64,000 nucleotides of DNA from Aurelia coerulea (taxonomy: Eukaryota; Cnidaria; Scyphozoa; Semaeostomeae; Ulmaridae). The stretch covers positions 24,900,501 to 24,964,500 of the forward strand of contig CM076949.1 in NCBI GenBank assembly GCA_039566865.1, given 5' to 3'. Both the position numbers and the translations under genes were made by a program. The notes under the pieces are model-generated. The model was given only the letters and a program-made list of their open reading frames with translations, searched no databases and was not told the origin of the DNA. This document shows, in pieces, positions 33,660-44,439 of the stretch (its first letter is position 1; each line of letters opens with the position of its first letter).

Positions 33660-33768
33660 TAAGTTAGCCTTTGGCAGATAGGTTAACAATAGTTTTGAAC
33701 ATCAGTCACGTGCATTTATTCCACATCCCATCAAAGGTTTCAACTTTTTTACTCACCCGATACACTGT

Positions 33769-33879
33769 ACATTTGCCCCAAGTCTAATTGTCAACTGTAA
33801 TGAGTCTATCTATCTGAAAGTAGACCACGAAACTCCCCTTTTAAAATTTTTTGACGAAATAGACTTGGCGCAAGTCTAG
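33769..33879. mobile_element. Relative of the 89-bp palindromic element
   Basis: TTTGCCCCAAGTCTAATTGT at the left and TTGACGAAATAGACTTGGCG at the right match 18062-18150. The flanks ATACACTGT and GTACACTGT match at 8 of 9. It directly abuts the TTAA of the next element. Confidence 0.65.
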
Positions 33880-33891
33880 GTACACTGTTAA

Positions 33892-34191
33892 GGGGGCTAC
33901 GTCGTCAAAATGTAAACAAAACGATGACTTTGCAGTTTTTTGAAAGGTGATATCACACAGGATTTTCGCATTTTTTCAAAATTTGGGCATTAATCATTGT
34001 ACTTCACTTAGGAACAAACCAAACATTCATATCTTCTACGATTGCTCGGATATAAGTGGATTTTTAACGGTCACTTTTTGGTGGCTTGGGTGAAGCCATC
34101 AAACAAACTGCAGAGAACAATGGATGAACAATGGATAATCGGCGACACGTGCGAGTTTACGGATTTGTTTACTGTTTGACGACGGAGCCCT
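33892..34191 (+). mobile_element. AGGGGCTCCGTCGTC-family element, copy 2 (decayed right end)
   Basis: Starts GGGGGCTACGTCGTCAAAAT after TTAA (33888-33891) and ends GACGACGGAGCCC, followed by TTAG instead of TTAA. Internally it matches 36795-37108. Confidence 0.75.
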
Positions 34192-34199
34192 TAGTCTAG

Positions 34200-34400
34200 G
34201 TAGTAATGGTTTCTCTAGTATTGATTGTATATCGTAAAGTAGCAGTTTCATTGTGTAATTATGTAAATTTTTTCTGTATTCGTAGTAGTGTATTCTCTTT
34301 AGTATTGTATGGTATCTTATAAATTAGAAGGTGTATAGTAATTATGTACTGTAGAATTGTATTTAGGATTGATTGATGAATAAATGAAACTGAACAGAAA
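34200..34400 (+). mobile_element. LINE 3' tail
   Basis: GTAATTATGTAAATTTTT and GTAGTGTATT words, ending AATAAATGAAACTGAACAGA; similar close to that at 24300-24462. Confidence 0.4.
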
Positions 34401-35635
34401 CTGAACTGTCAAGTATCAAAACAGTCATAAAATGTTTTTGAAGATTATGTTTCTGAGTCGAATTGAGCAATCATTAGATATGACAGGGAACATTATCTCA
34501 GCAAGTGGGTAGATAGCTGGTATATTTCACCATTTGACAATTATTGATGATGCAATAAGCGATAAAATTTGTGCAAAAAGAAAAGCAAAGATTGCTCTCA
34601 TAAAGTTGTCTACTTTTACATGGAATTAACTTTATCTTAAGTAGTATTTAATGAGATATGATAAGCCAAGTAGCCCAAACTTTACTCATTTTCAAACATT
34701 AGTCTCCAATTATTCCCCTGTTAATAACTGTGACAATAGCAAGATTACACTCATCTTCCTTTTAAGAAACTGGTCGTAAGAAACTGTAGTAACCTCTTCC
34801 TAATAATCAAGAAACTCTACCAGAAGTGATGAAAGGTCGGTTGTAAGATGAGAACCTTTTTCAATTTTTGGTTATGAGTTGAAAAGTATTTTTAATGAAA
34901 AATATATTACGTCTGTTACCAACCAAGTAATCAATACTTAAAAACTTAAGTTTCATCTATGGTTTGGTTCTATTTTGTTATTCTCTAAAATCAAAAGCAA
35001 AATTAGCGGTCCTCGCCGACCAAGTGAATTCAAATTTTGTAAAAGACGAAGACCTGTTAAGAAATTTTCATTGTAACAATTGGGCACAAAGTAAAGTACA
35101 AAATTACAACACAAATAGACTGGAACTATTTTATTTGTTGGTAGAAGCCAGTTAATTAATCGAAAACAATAATGCTTACTAAAGAGATGGCAGGCTTTCT
35201 CGTAATTTTTTCATGCAAACTTATTTGCACTCATAAAATCAAGAAAAAATTAAAGACCCTTATAAAATACGTAAAACTCCTCCAAGACACAAGCGAGGCA
35301 ACTAACATCCGATTCAACAAAATAACAACCTTTCCTAGCAGAAAATAAACGATTTGCATACTCACATTTTATATTCTATTCGATCCCTGATAGATGCAGG
35401 CTTCATTTAAGATCTCAGATTCAAATGTTTATATTATATTGCTCTCAAAACAATAGGAGGAGCAGCTGTTAATTACGAGGGCGTCTTTACCTTAACTCAT
35501 GCATATTCTTGAAGGACTGATTCCTTATTCTAAAGCAACGATTATATTTAGCATGAAAAAATCTTATTCCCTCAGGTGGCCAAGTTCCTCAATAAAACTA
35601 TAATTTCTTCAAAAATACGACCAGTTATGGATCTG
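34401..35635. other. No gene recognised
   Basis: AT-rich. Positions 34740-34930 repeat sequence seen at about 640-800. The 63-codon frame at 34964-35155 has no recognisable family and no splice context. Confidence 0.35.
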
Positions 35636-35639
35636 TAAA

Positions 35640-36320
35640 CCAGGTGAGTAAAAAAGAAGCCCGGCCTTTGAAAGATACTTCTCTTTGAATATCAAAGCAA
35701 TGATATTGAAACTTATAAAATTTAAATTGGTTTTACTTGCCATTATCTTCCACACATTGCGCTTTTCTTTGAAACTGTTTTGATATTGAAACTGTTTTGT
35801 CTTATTGCCAATATGTTCAATTAGATTCAATAACTTACCCTGCTTCAATCGGTCATTCCTTCCAGTGGATATGGGAGATATTCTGCAGAAAGCTCCTTTC
35901 AAAAATTGCAAAAATGAGTAAAAACGACGAGCAAAATCTCCTTGATTTTTCCTCCTAACGACAATGACACTCAGATGTATTCATGTATTTTGTCCTCATT
36001 GGAGAATAGAATCCTCCTGAATAAGTTATTCATACCAGGGGGAAGACTTTTCATCCTCCCAATAGGACAGCACGTGCTAAGGCGTGTTGAAGTCATTACT
36101 GTAAGGTAGGAATTTTTGGGGGAATTGCTCGTGATTTAGCATGTTCTTTAAGGCTTCTCGAGCGTTGTAAAATCTGACCGGATTGTCCGATTTCAGCCAG
36201 GAAAAATTCTAAAAACAATTGAGCATGTTGGCTATTCAATCATATATTGCAAAATATTATTGCTTATATATTTAGGGAGCGGTAACCTTTCAAACGAAGT
36301 GCGTTCTTTCTCACTCAGCC
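35640..36320. mobile_element. CCGGGTGAG-family foldback element, copy 1
   Basis: Left arm starts CCAGGTGAGTAAAAAAG; the right arm includes AGTCATTACTGTAAGGTAGG and GGCTATTCAATCATATATTG. Relative to the copy at 40131 it is inverted. Arms are diverged; no duplication was resolved. Confidence 0.5.
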
Positions 36321-36380
36321 GGTATGTTATTCATGAACCACATATAGCTCAGATCATTTAGATCATTGAATAGATTCTCT

Positions 36381-36458
36381 GAACTGACACAAGATAGAAA
36401 GAACTGGCGTGGCATTGTGAGACGCGTTGTGCAGTATTACCTGCGTGTGACGTCTTAG
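36381..36458 (+). pseudogene. Jockey-like LINE ORF C-terminal fragment
   Basis: Reads ELTQDRKNWRGIVRRVVQYY and ends LRVTS-stop, near-identical in protein to the end of the minus-strand fragment at 42214. Only 26 codons remain. Confidence 0.7.
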
Positions 36459-36729
36459 TAATAGTATTTAGATCATTTACTTTAAGGTTATCGTTCGTGT
36501 AAATTAAGAAGCTTGCAAACCCCGAATAGAAATATGTTTAAATCTAATTTCCAGATGTTAAAAAAATGTGTGTTGTTCACAAATCAACAGCAGTTGGCCT
36601 AGCTTCTCTTCAATAGGAAATTCATTTTGGACAAGATGGTCTCTACCTTAAAATTCAATTTAGATAATTGCTTCTATTCTCTATCACATAAATTATTCCC
36701 ATAGATTGTCGAGAACCTGTTCTGTTGAT

Positions 36730-37201
36730 CAGGACCGTAGGAGGTATCTCAAACCTGAGGGGGAACAACGCTTCAAGGGCACTTTTTTCATTAAAGGGGC
36801 TCCGTCGTCAAAATGTAAACAAAACGATGATTTTTGCAGTTTTTTGAAAGGTGATATCACACAGGATTTTCGTATTTTTTTTTAATGAGAGTTGCTGTTT
36901 GGGCATTAATCCTTGTACTTCACTAAGGAACAAACCAAACATTCATATCTTCTACGATTGCTCGGATATAAGTGGATTTTTAACGATCACTTTTTTGTGG
37001 CTTGGGTGAAGCCACCAAGCAAACTGCAGAGAACAATGGATGAACAATGGATAATCCCCGACACGTGCGAGTTTACGGATTTGTTTACTGTTTGACGACG
37101 GAGCCCCTTTAAGCTAAAGGGGGACATCCTGAAAATAACCAGGACTCTTCTTTGTTGATTGCACAATCTTGGGGCCGGTGCCCCCGGTTCCTGCGTTTAT
37201 G
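36730..37201 (-). mobile_element. hAT-like short element split by a TTAA element
   Basis: Starts CAGGACCGTAGGAGGTATCT and ends CCCGGTTCCTGCGTTTATG. Joined across the insertion at 36795-37108, it matches, in reverse orientation, the intact element at 47593-47759 along its whole length (for example TCAAACCTG, CTTCAAGGGCACTTTTT, AAAGGGG…CATCCTGAAAATAA). Its own 8-bp duplication is no longer clear. Confidence 0.85.
36795..37108 (+). mobile_element. AGGGGCTCCGTCGTC-family TTAA element, copy 3
   Basis: Starts AGGGGCTCCGTCGTCAAAAT and ends TTTGACGACGGAGCCCCT; TTAA at 36791-36794 and 37109-37112. 314 bp. The uninterrupted host repeat at 47593 has a single TTAA at the matching place (47695-47698), which confirms the breakpoints. 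PiggyBac-like by target site; no transposase. Confidence 0.92.
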
Positions 37202-38113
37202 CTGTAGCCATTTAGTTAAAAGAAATAGGTCATAAGATTTTACACCAACCTTTTGCATCAATTCAACGGTTTGCAATATATGCTGACGAATATCATAGCG
37301 TGTCATTCGAATTGAAAATCATGAAACCTTATCAATTTTGTTTACAAAGGTAACATGTTTAGTGATTTCAAACGGAAGATGTATCAACTGTCATCGAAGC
37401 AATTAATCTTTATGTTGATTCTCATTGCGTGCGTAAGAGTGCTACATAAACTTCTTGCACTTTATAGAATATCAAACAAACAAACATTAATTCCTAAAAT
37501 GATGTCTCCTACTCGTGCTCCTCCTAGTCATCAGATGAAAAGTGATGGATCTTTCTTTTTGTGCCACAAGAATATGTTAATTCTAATTAAAATTATCGAC
37601 AAATTTTCATAATTTTCACCTCTAAAATTATCAAGACAAGGCGTGTCGTCTTTCTGCTTACGACAACAAGATTTCTCATTCACAGGTTTCTGAAATTCTG
37701 TTGTGATTAAGGGTGTGTTTTGGTTGGTAAGTTCTAAACCTACCAAATTCTGGAAACAGTAGACTTTGCCATCTTTACAGAGACGGAAATATATTTCCAA
37801 TTCAAACCCTAAAAACTCCAATAAGGATCTCCTTTTGTTTTACGTAAACAAGAGGTGAGAGTTAAAGACAAAAAATTTGAAGAGTTCGGGATTCGCTAAG
37901 AAGTAGGATGTTCAGCAAAATTCATATGTATCCTTTCTTTGAAAGGGGGGAAGAAGTTAGGAAATGCCATGTTAACGAAACTCTTTCTTCCAGTCTACAA
38001 CAGCGTTCTGTTTATCTTTGTTTTATGTTTCATCGCTAGTCTAACATTCTAAAATTGGTCTCTAATAATTTCAGAGTTATGTAGCTTTGACTGTTGAATA
38101 CCTTCTTATTGCT

Positions 38114-38165
38114 AGGCAAAAGCTGCTCAAATCAAATCAAATCAAACCAAATCAAATCAAATCAA
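38114..38165. repeat. CAAAT microsatellite
   Basis: Tandem AATCA units, abutting the element that starts at 38166. Confidence 0.8.
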
Positions 38166-38484
38166 GAGCGCCTACCTTGTAGGAACTGTGTTTATTCCCA
38201 GTACTGTTTTCGTGACATTGTACACAGAGTAATCGCTGTCCTGTTAATCCGTGTCAGTGATTTTCAAATTCGAACTTCTCTGCTAGTGTTGACCAATCAA
38301 AAATCACGCTGTCTGGTTCCCTGTGGTCATCTCGTATAGCAGTTTACCTCGTATTACATCAACACCGGAATTTGAAACCACAAAGTTATTATTAGGTCAT
38401 CTTAACGGGACAGCAATTACTCTGTGTACTATGTCAGGAAAACAGTACTGGGAATAAACACAGTTCCTACAAGGTAGGCGCCCT
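38166..38484. mobile_element. Inverted-repeat element (GCGCCTACCTTGTAGG family), copy 1
   Basis: Starts GCGCCTACCTTGTAGGAACT and the right end reads AGTTCCTACAAGGTAGGCGC; the arms pair on through GTGTTTATTCCCAGTACTG. About 319 bp. A second copy is at 54202-54600, and one end at about 55090-55111. No duplication was resolved. Confidence 0.8.
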
Positions 38485-38489
38485 TATTA

Positions 38490-40120
38490 TGACTGAAAGC
38501 AAAGTAGCTGGTCCAAAAACTTAATCAACAAAACAAAGCCCAACAAAGAAGCACAAAATGGAAACGTCTTACCAGGTCTACCCACACAATGAACCAAAAA
38601 ACAAAACAAGAATATTTTGAATCATGGTATTATTTCTAAATTTTATTGTAAATATTCGAAACTGATATAACAAAACACAACAGTAAGATTTTCAAAGCGC
38701 ACAGAAATGATGACGTGACAATTTGGGAAAATGACAGTTGAAGGAAATCATTTAGCTATCTCACTGATGAGTAACATAAAAGATTTGAAACGGACTTACG
38801 AAAGAAACAAGTCTTCCCTTGAATAAATGAGGATAAGCAAGTTTAATCTGTTTCGTTGTTTACAAAATATATGAATTGAAACTTTAAACACAATATTATC
38901 GTCAATCACAAAATAGTCAGGAGCTGATTCGTTACTACTAATGAAGGTTGATGAAAATTTTGATTAGCTGTTTCAGCATGGTTTTAGCTTTGGCTCGTAT
39001 TGATCAATTTTGCGTAGTAAACGCAGTGTAATGAACGCACTAATAAACGCAGTCTTTCCTCTTCTTGCATAAAATGTGAATTATTTTTGTCAAAAGAATT
39101 GACTCACTGATTTGCTACAGATAAAGGTGTTGGAAATTCTCTGTTAAAAATTCAACTTTGATGCAGGATTCACATTTAAGCAGCAAAAATGAACTTCGTA
39201 AAAAAAAGATCCATTTGAGATTGTTTCAGTTCCTTTTAAAATTTCCTAACGGATCTGGATTGAACATCAAAGTTTTGATTCCACGCACTAGCGACATATC
39301 ATGAAAAAGACACTTAAAAAAAGTTTAGAAGATATGTTATCTCAGTTCGAACGCGTTTCAATCCTATTTGAACTAAACTTACACGGTTAAATGTTTATTG
39401 ATCTCAGTCATTTAGCACTATCAATCTTAGCACTATCAATGTTAGCACTACAAAATTCTCTCGTTATCACCAACAGACGTTGCGTTCACAATCAATTCTC
39501 TTGCATATTGTCGATTTCTAAAGAATTTCTTACTTACACTACCAACCTTATTCTTATTCTAGCAACATCACTTCTGCAGACTGTATCTACTACTGATGAG
39601 ACATCACAACACAAACACACATCTGAGAAGTTTCATAGAAGGATACCTTTGCAAGTTTAAATCATCTTGAGAGGAAACTATCATTGTCTCATCAAGTTCC
39701 AAAAACTGATCATCTAAATTTTCTATTTCATCTCCAAAAAAAGCTTCTCAAACTTTCAGCTCCGAGTCTCCAGCTCATCGAAATGAGTGAGAAATACTTT
39801 ATCATATCAACCTGTTGCAAACATCAAACTTTGCAATTTCCTTCCTCTGTGATTTCATTGCAGCATTCCAATTCAATATTCAAAATACTCCGATATTTTC
39901 GATTAGCATTTAAGAGCACAAGTTCCCACCCTATGCTGGCCTACTCCATGGTCGTAGTTGCTACCCAGCTAAATAGATAATTAAATGACGTTTCATAGCC
40001 TAGAATGAGATCCTGAAAGTAACTGACTTGAAAAGCCGTGCAGCAGGAATTCAGAATAACGTTTAAAGACCCATTAATTGCTAACTGTAATCATATGCGC
40101 GTCAAATGAAACGAAAACAA
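38490..40120. other. No gene recognised
   Basis: AT-rich. Open frames at 39391-39660 and 39684-39980 have no recognisable domain and no clear splice context. AATCTTAGCACTATCAATGTTAGCACTA near 39421 is a local short duplication. Confidence 0.35.
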
Positions 40121-40130
40121 ACAGAATCTA

Positions 40131-40750
40131 CCGGGTGAGTCAAGGAAGGCCCACCGTTTGAAAGTCTACTGCTCCCTGAATATATAAGCAATAATATTTT
40201 CCGATATCTGACTGAATAGCCAACAAGTTCTATCATTTTAAGAATTTTTCCTGGCTGAAATCGGTAACTCCGTTCAGATCTGACAAAGGATTTTCTCGAG
40301 AAAATCCCTTCCTTCAAAAACGTGCAAAAATCACGAACGAATTTCCATGATATTTTTACCTTGCAGCAATGACTTGAACATAATTTAACACGTGCTATCC
40401 TCAAGAGAGGATGAATAAGTCTTCCCTTAGTATGACTACCGGTAGCCTATTCAGGGGGGTTCCATTCTCTCAAGAGGACAAAATACATGAATAGAGGTAA
40501 ATGTCATTATTGTTAGGAAGGAAAAACCAAGGATGTTTTGCTCGTCATTTTCACTCATTTTCGCAGTTTTTGAAAGAGGACTTCTGCAGAAAATCTGACA
40601 TATTTACGGGAAGGGAAGGCCGATTAAAGCCGGGTAGATTGCTGAACATAATTGAACATGTCGGCAATCAAGACAGTTGTCAATATCATTGTAAGGGAGT
40701 TACGTGTAAGGGAGAGAGAAAAGTAATCAAATAGGGCGTTTCCATTCCAA
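40131..40750. mobile_element. CCGGGTGAG-family foldback element, copy 2
   Basis: Starts CCGGGTGAGTCAAGGAAGGC after TA; it contains CCTTGCAGCAATGACTTGAA and, in the other arm, TGAACATGTCGGCAATCAAG and a TTCTGCAGAAAATCTGACAT-like block. Right end uncertain. Confidence 0.5.
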
Positions 40751-41504
40751 ACTGAGTCGTAGCCTATTCGACAGTGTTAAAGGAGACCGTTATGAGAGAG
40801 ACTGCAGATCACAAAAATGAAACCCCATTGATTAAAATTCCACCAATATTTTCGAACAGCTAGATTTTAGCTCAGTTTTAAAATCAAGCGTTGAAGCAGA
40901 TGTAACGGAATATGATTGACTGATTCGTTTTGAATGATTCTCTCCTTCATTCAGGCTCCGCAACCGTTCCTGGTATGGCTTTTCGACGCCATTTAAAAGG
41001 CGGAATGGGATCTCTAGACCGGTTCTCAGTCTTAGCATGGGTAGTTGGACACCGCAACTATGCATCAGCTTATATGCTCCTTCGGAGGGAATTCATATCA
41101 TTCTGCAAAGGAGGTTTCGCTACCACAAATTCGGCCTAAATGAGTTTGATATCCAACTGCTGGCAAAGAGAAGTTGTTTCATAGGCATCTGTTATTTATT
41201 TTGTATCTGAAGCAGACATGCTTTCAAAAGCCCATTGAGATTATCTGAGTAAGGAACTGGTGTTCGTTATTATGGGACAGCACTGGACATAAATAATGCA
41301 ACTATTTGGTTACCTACCTGTCACGAAACTGAATATATGGTCTAAAAATTAGATAATGTACGCTAAGAAGATTTTCCATGTCATTCTCATGAATACTGAA
41401 AGAATGCTGCCATGTTGAGTCTGTATCATGTACTTGCAACTGACTATAAATTACATTGGTGAGCACTGCCTAGTTGGCGAAATTACCACCTTAAACACTT
41501 CCTA

Positions 41505-42049
41505 CCGGGTGTCCCAAAAAAGTACTCCTGTTTGAAAAAACACTAAAACTTGATTACAAGGTCGATCTTCAATTTTCTTTTTTTGTCAAGTAGATCAAGG
41601 ACCAAATTATTTTCCAAGATATAGCTGACCTTGTAATTGGTTTAAAATTAACAAATTTAGCTCTTCTTAGGGCTACCTGGTTTTGAATCATACTGCAAAA
41701 AAGCATTTATGCTTGCCAGACAATTTCTTTGTGCATATAAAGCTTCTAGTTTGGTCATAAATGACAGAAAGAAATGCACACTATCATTGGAGACTTCGAT
41801 GACGATGAAAAATCTGAAAATTTTGACTGTTAGGCAAGATTGAGTATATTCCTTAAAAACTATAGCTCAAAATAAGGTTTTTCAACGTGTGATTTTTCTA
41901 CCTTGCTGTATCAAAAGCAAACATCTTATCATCTATGAATATTTTTGAGTCTTTGATAAAAGAACTCAAAAAGAAAGTTTTATCAAAGGTTTAATAATCA
42001 ATTTTTGGTGATTTTTTAAACAGGAGTACTTGGGTTTTGGGACACCCGG
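41505..42049. mobile_element. Mariner-like inverted-repeat element with TA duplication
   Basis: Starts CCGGGTGTCCCAAAAAAGTA and ends TACTTGGGTTTTGGGACACCCGG (15 terminal bases exactly inverted), with TA at 41503-41504 and 42050-42051. 545 bp, non-coding. The arms extend about 50 bp (ACTCCTGTTT). Diverged relatives are in TRP introns at 25380 and 23560. Confidence 0.85.
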
Positions 42050-42213
42050 TAGCCTACCTCTCCAAAATAAAAGAATTGAAGCTACAAACTGAGCTCTCAA
42101 TCATTAGCTCCGTCGAATGTGCCACAGAATTAGGTATCTATTCCTGTTGTAATTACATGTATTTGTCTGCAGTTTTTGTTCCCTTCTGTCTTAATTTTTC
42201 ATATAATGCCCTA

Positions 42214-42650
42214 CTAAGACGTCACACGCAGTTGATACTGCACAACGCGTCTCACAATGCCACGCCAGTTCTTTCTATTTTGTGTCAGTTCAGACAATAT
42301 ATTCAATGTTTGTGCTTCTTTTGAAAGATCCAGTTTAATTCCGATGCTGGCCAAATCTTGCCTTACTGTCTGCATCCAGGTCGTCTTTGGTCTTCCTTGT
42401 GGCCGTTTCACTTTCCTGAGATATTCTTCAAGGGCTTTCCTTGCTGGTGTTTCTGGATGCAATTGCATGAGATGTCCTAGCCATGTTAGTCTCCTTTCTC
42501 TTATTATTTCACTCCATTGTTTACATTTCGTTCTGGCATAGAGCTCTTTGTTGGTAATATTTCTTTGCCAGTAATTCCTAGAATCTTTCTTAGATGCCTA
42601 CGTTGGAAGGTGTCGATGGTGTTTTCTAGCTTTCTATAATGCCCAGGGGA
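42214..42650 (-). pseudogene. Jockey-like LINE ORF C-terminal fragment
   Basis: From the start of similarity near 42650 the frame reads 'FQRRHLRKILG', then after at least one frameshift 'TNKELYARTKCKQWSEIIRE', 'RRLTWLGHLMQLHPETPARK', 'GRPKTTWMQTVRQDL', 'NWRGIVRRVV', and stops at 42214. This is the zinc-knuckle-free tail that follows the reverse transcriptase in jockey/CR1-like elements. Frameshifted and 5'-truncated. Confidence 0.75.
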
Positions 42651-42781
42651 TAGTAATAGTCTTTTGCTCCCAGTGGTACCGTTCTTGCAGTATCCTAATG
42701 TAATTTGTTAGTTTTTCATAAGGTTTCATAATGGTTGCCTGACATCCAATGTGAAACTGACTCCAGTGTTTATCAGTAGAG

Positions 42782-42985
42782 ATTGTTTGCGCGTAATTAT
42801 AGTAGTAATTGCATTTAATTGTATGTAGGTTTAATTTAGTTGCTCGTCTTTATGTCAAAGCCATGGGGTAGTCATGGTATTTTGCTCCCCATAGTATCTC
42901 GTCCTGGTAGTGTAGTAAAGTAGTTCGTAAGTGTTGTTATAAGTAATCCCGTTTTGTAAATTTTTATGCTGAATAAAAAAAACAA
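42782..42985 (+). mobile_element. LINE 3' tail
   Basis: ATGGTATTTTGCTCCCCATA, GTAGTGTAGTAAAGTAG and TTTTGTAAATTTTTATGCTG match the tails at 18389 and 59740; it ends in an A-rich run at 42977-42985. Confidence 0.6.
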
Positions 42986-43011
42986 TAATTTGTTAGTAGT
43001 ATGATAGACCT

Positions 43012-43130
43012 TTTAGCTATTCTACAAAAGAGCCTGGATCGGGCGTTATTTTATACATTTTTATCCGCGACGTTCGATCGAGTGGCCTTCGAGCTTCTCT
43101 CACTATTGTGCACATTCGAAAATCCTTTGT
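43012..43130 (-). mobile_element. AGACCTTTTAGC-family element, one end
   Basis: AGACCTTTTAGCTATTCTAC followed by AAAAGAGCCTGGATCG and CGATCGAGTGGCC is the reverse of the right half of 10106-10286. The far end is missing. Confidence 0.7.
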
Positions 43131-43275
43131 CATTTGCTTAATGAAATACAAAAGAACCTTACCTGCCGTTCGACTGCTTCTCAAAAGCTGCACTAAGTTT
43201 GAAATCTAAAATTTGAAAAATCTAATAAAAACAGAAAATTTCAGAAAAGTAGTACATACCTCTGACTGCAAACCA

Positions 43276-43995
43276 AATCATGCTAACTTCTCAATTGACT
43301 TTGTTATCGATGATCTGCAAGAAAGAAATTAAAATATCAGCTTTCTGTCCATTGCAAGTTTTCATCCTTGGAAAAAGGACATCGGCAGTGGCATTGCGCA
43401 AATTCATACTGATATCACGCGCAGAATTTTCCTTGAAAAGGTTTGAAAGATAGCCGGGTGCAAGACCTGACAATGCATTGTATGTCTTAGTAGCTGTCTC
43501 GCTTTTTATCATATCCGTAACTGTTGGCCAATTTAGTTCCTTCATCGAATTTGAGACGGATGCATCATAGCTGCTATTGGTGACAGTTCTTGCAGCTCGA
43601 TTTTGCAATTTTTGTATGTTTTGCAATCTGTTTTCATTGCATCCTCCCCAAACAGAACAGCAGTAACGGAAATGTGGCTCTACGATGCCATGATACATTT
43701 TGATAAAGGTATCCTTACGTACGAATTTTTTGGCATATTTCAAAAATCCTAGATCACGAGATAGTTTGCTACACAATAATTTCGTGTTCCCAAGCAAGGC
43801 TATCATCCAGTTGGACTCCTAAATATTTTACATTTTTAACGATGTCAATTTCAGCGCCATCAATAACAAATGATGGGGTCTCACTTTATTGTCAGCAATC
43901 TTTTTTAGGTTTGGTCGAGAACCTTCAACCATCGCCCGTGTCTTTATGACATTTAGTGACAGTTTGTTCCCCTCGGGAGAATTGAATTTTAAAAG
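43276..43995 (-). pseudogene. CR1-like reverse transcriptase C-terminal fragment
   Basis: Reading leftward from 43995: 'KLSLNVIKTRAMVEGSRPN', then a frameshift, 'FVIDGAEIDIVKNVKYLGV', another frameshift, then an intact 171-codon block 43806-43291 with 'SRDLGFLKYAKKFV', 'MYHGIVEPHFRYCCSVWGG', 'LQKLQNRAARTVT' and 'LSGLAPGYLSNLF'. These are the thumb and C-terminal motifs of CR1/jockey LINEs. At least two frameshifts, so inactive. Confidence 0.85.
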
Positions 43996-44038
43996 GGGCA
44001 AGTATCAATCTTATCAAGCCAATAGCGGCTGACCTGGT

Positions 44039-44428
44039 CCCAGGGGGGGGTACTCCCTAACTTTCAATACGGGGGGGGGGGCAATGCCACTATTTCTTTG
44101 CTGACCCCTAAATATTAAGCCTGATGATTTGGGACCCCAAATATTGAGTCTAACGCTTTGGAGATCCCAAATATTGTTATCTATTTCTGGGGTCCCTGAA
44201 ATGTTTTTGAATGATTTCAATTTGAGCTTCTTGATCTTTCTCAGTTTTTGAATAATACCTAAACATTTATTTCATGATTCGCAACTTCAGGGCCAAATTG
44301 TACGATTCTTCCTTTCTTCAAATTTGTGGACCACAAATATTGAATTTTTGTCCATGTTGTAATTCACAGACCCCAAATTGGCATGGACCCCCCCCGTATT
44401 GAAAGTCAATGAGTACCCCCCCCTGGGG
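44039..44428. mobile_element. G-rich-ended element with 7-bp or longer duplication
   Basis: Starts CCCAGGGGGGGGTACTCCCT and ends GAGTACCCCCCCCTGGGG; ACCTGGT at 44032-44038 and 44429-44435. Subterminal CTTTCAATACGGGG is matched by CCCCGTATTGAAAG. 390 bp. Related to 12492-12920. Confidence 0.78.
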
Positions 44429-44439
44429 ACCTGGTTGAA

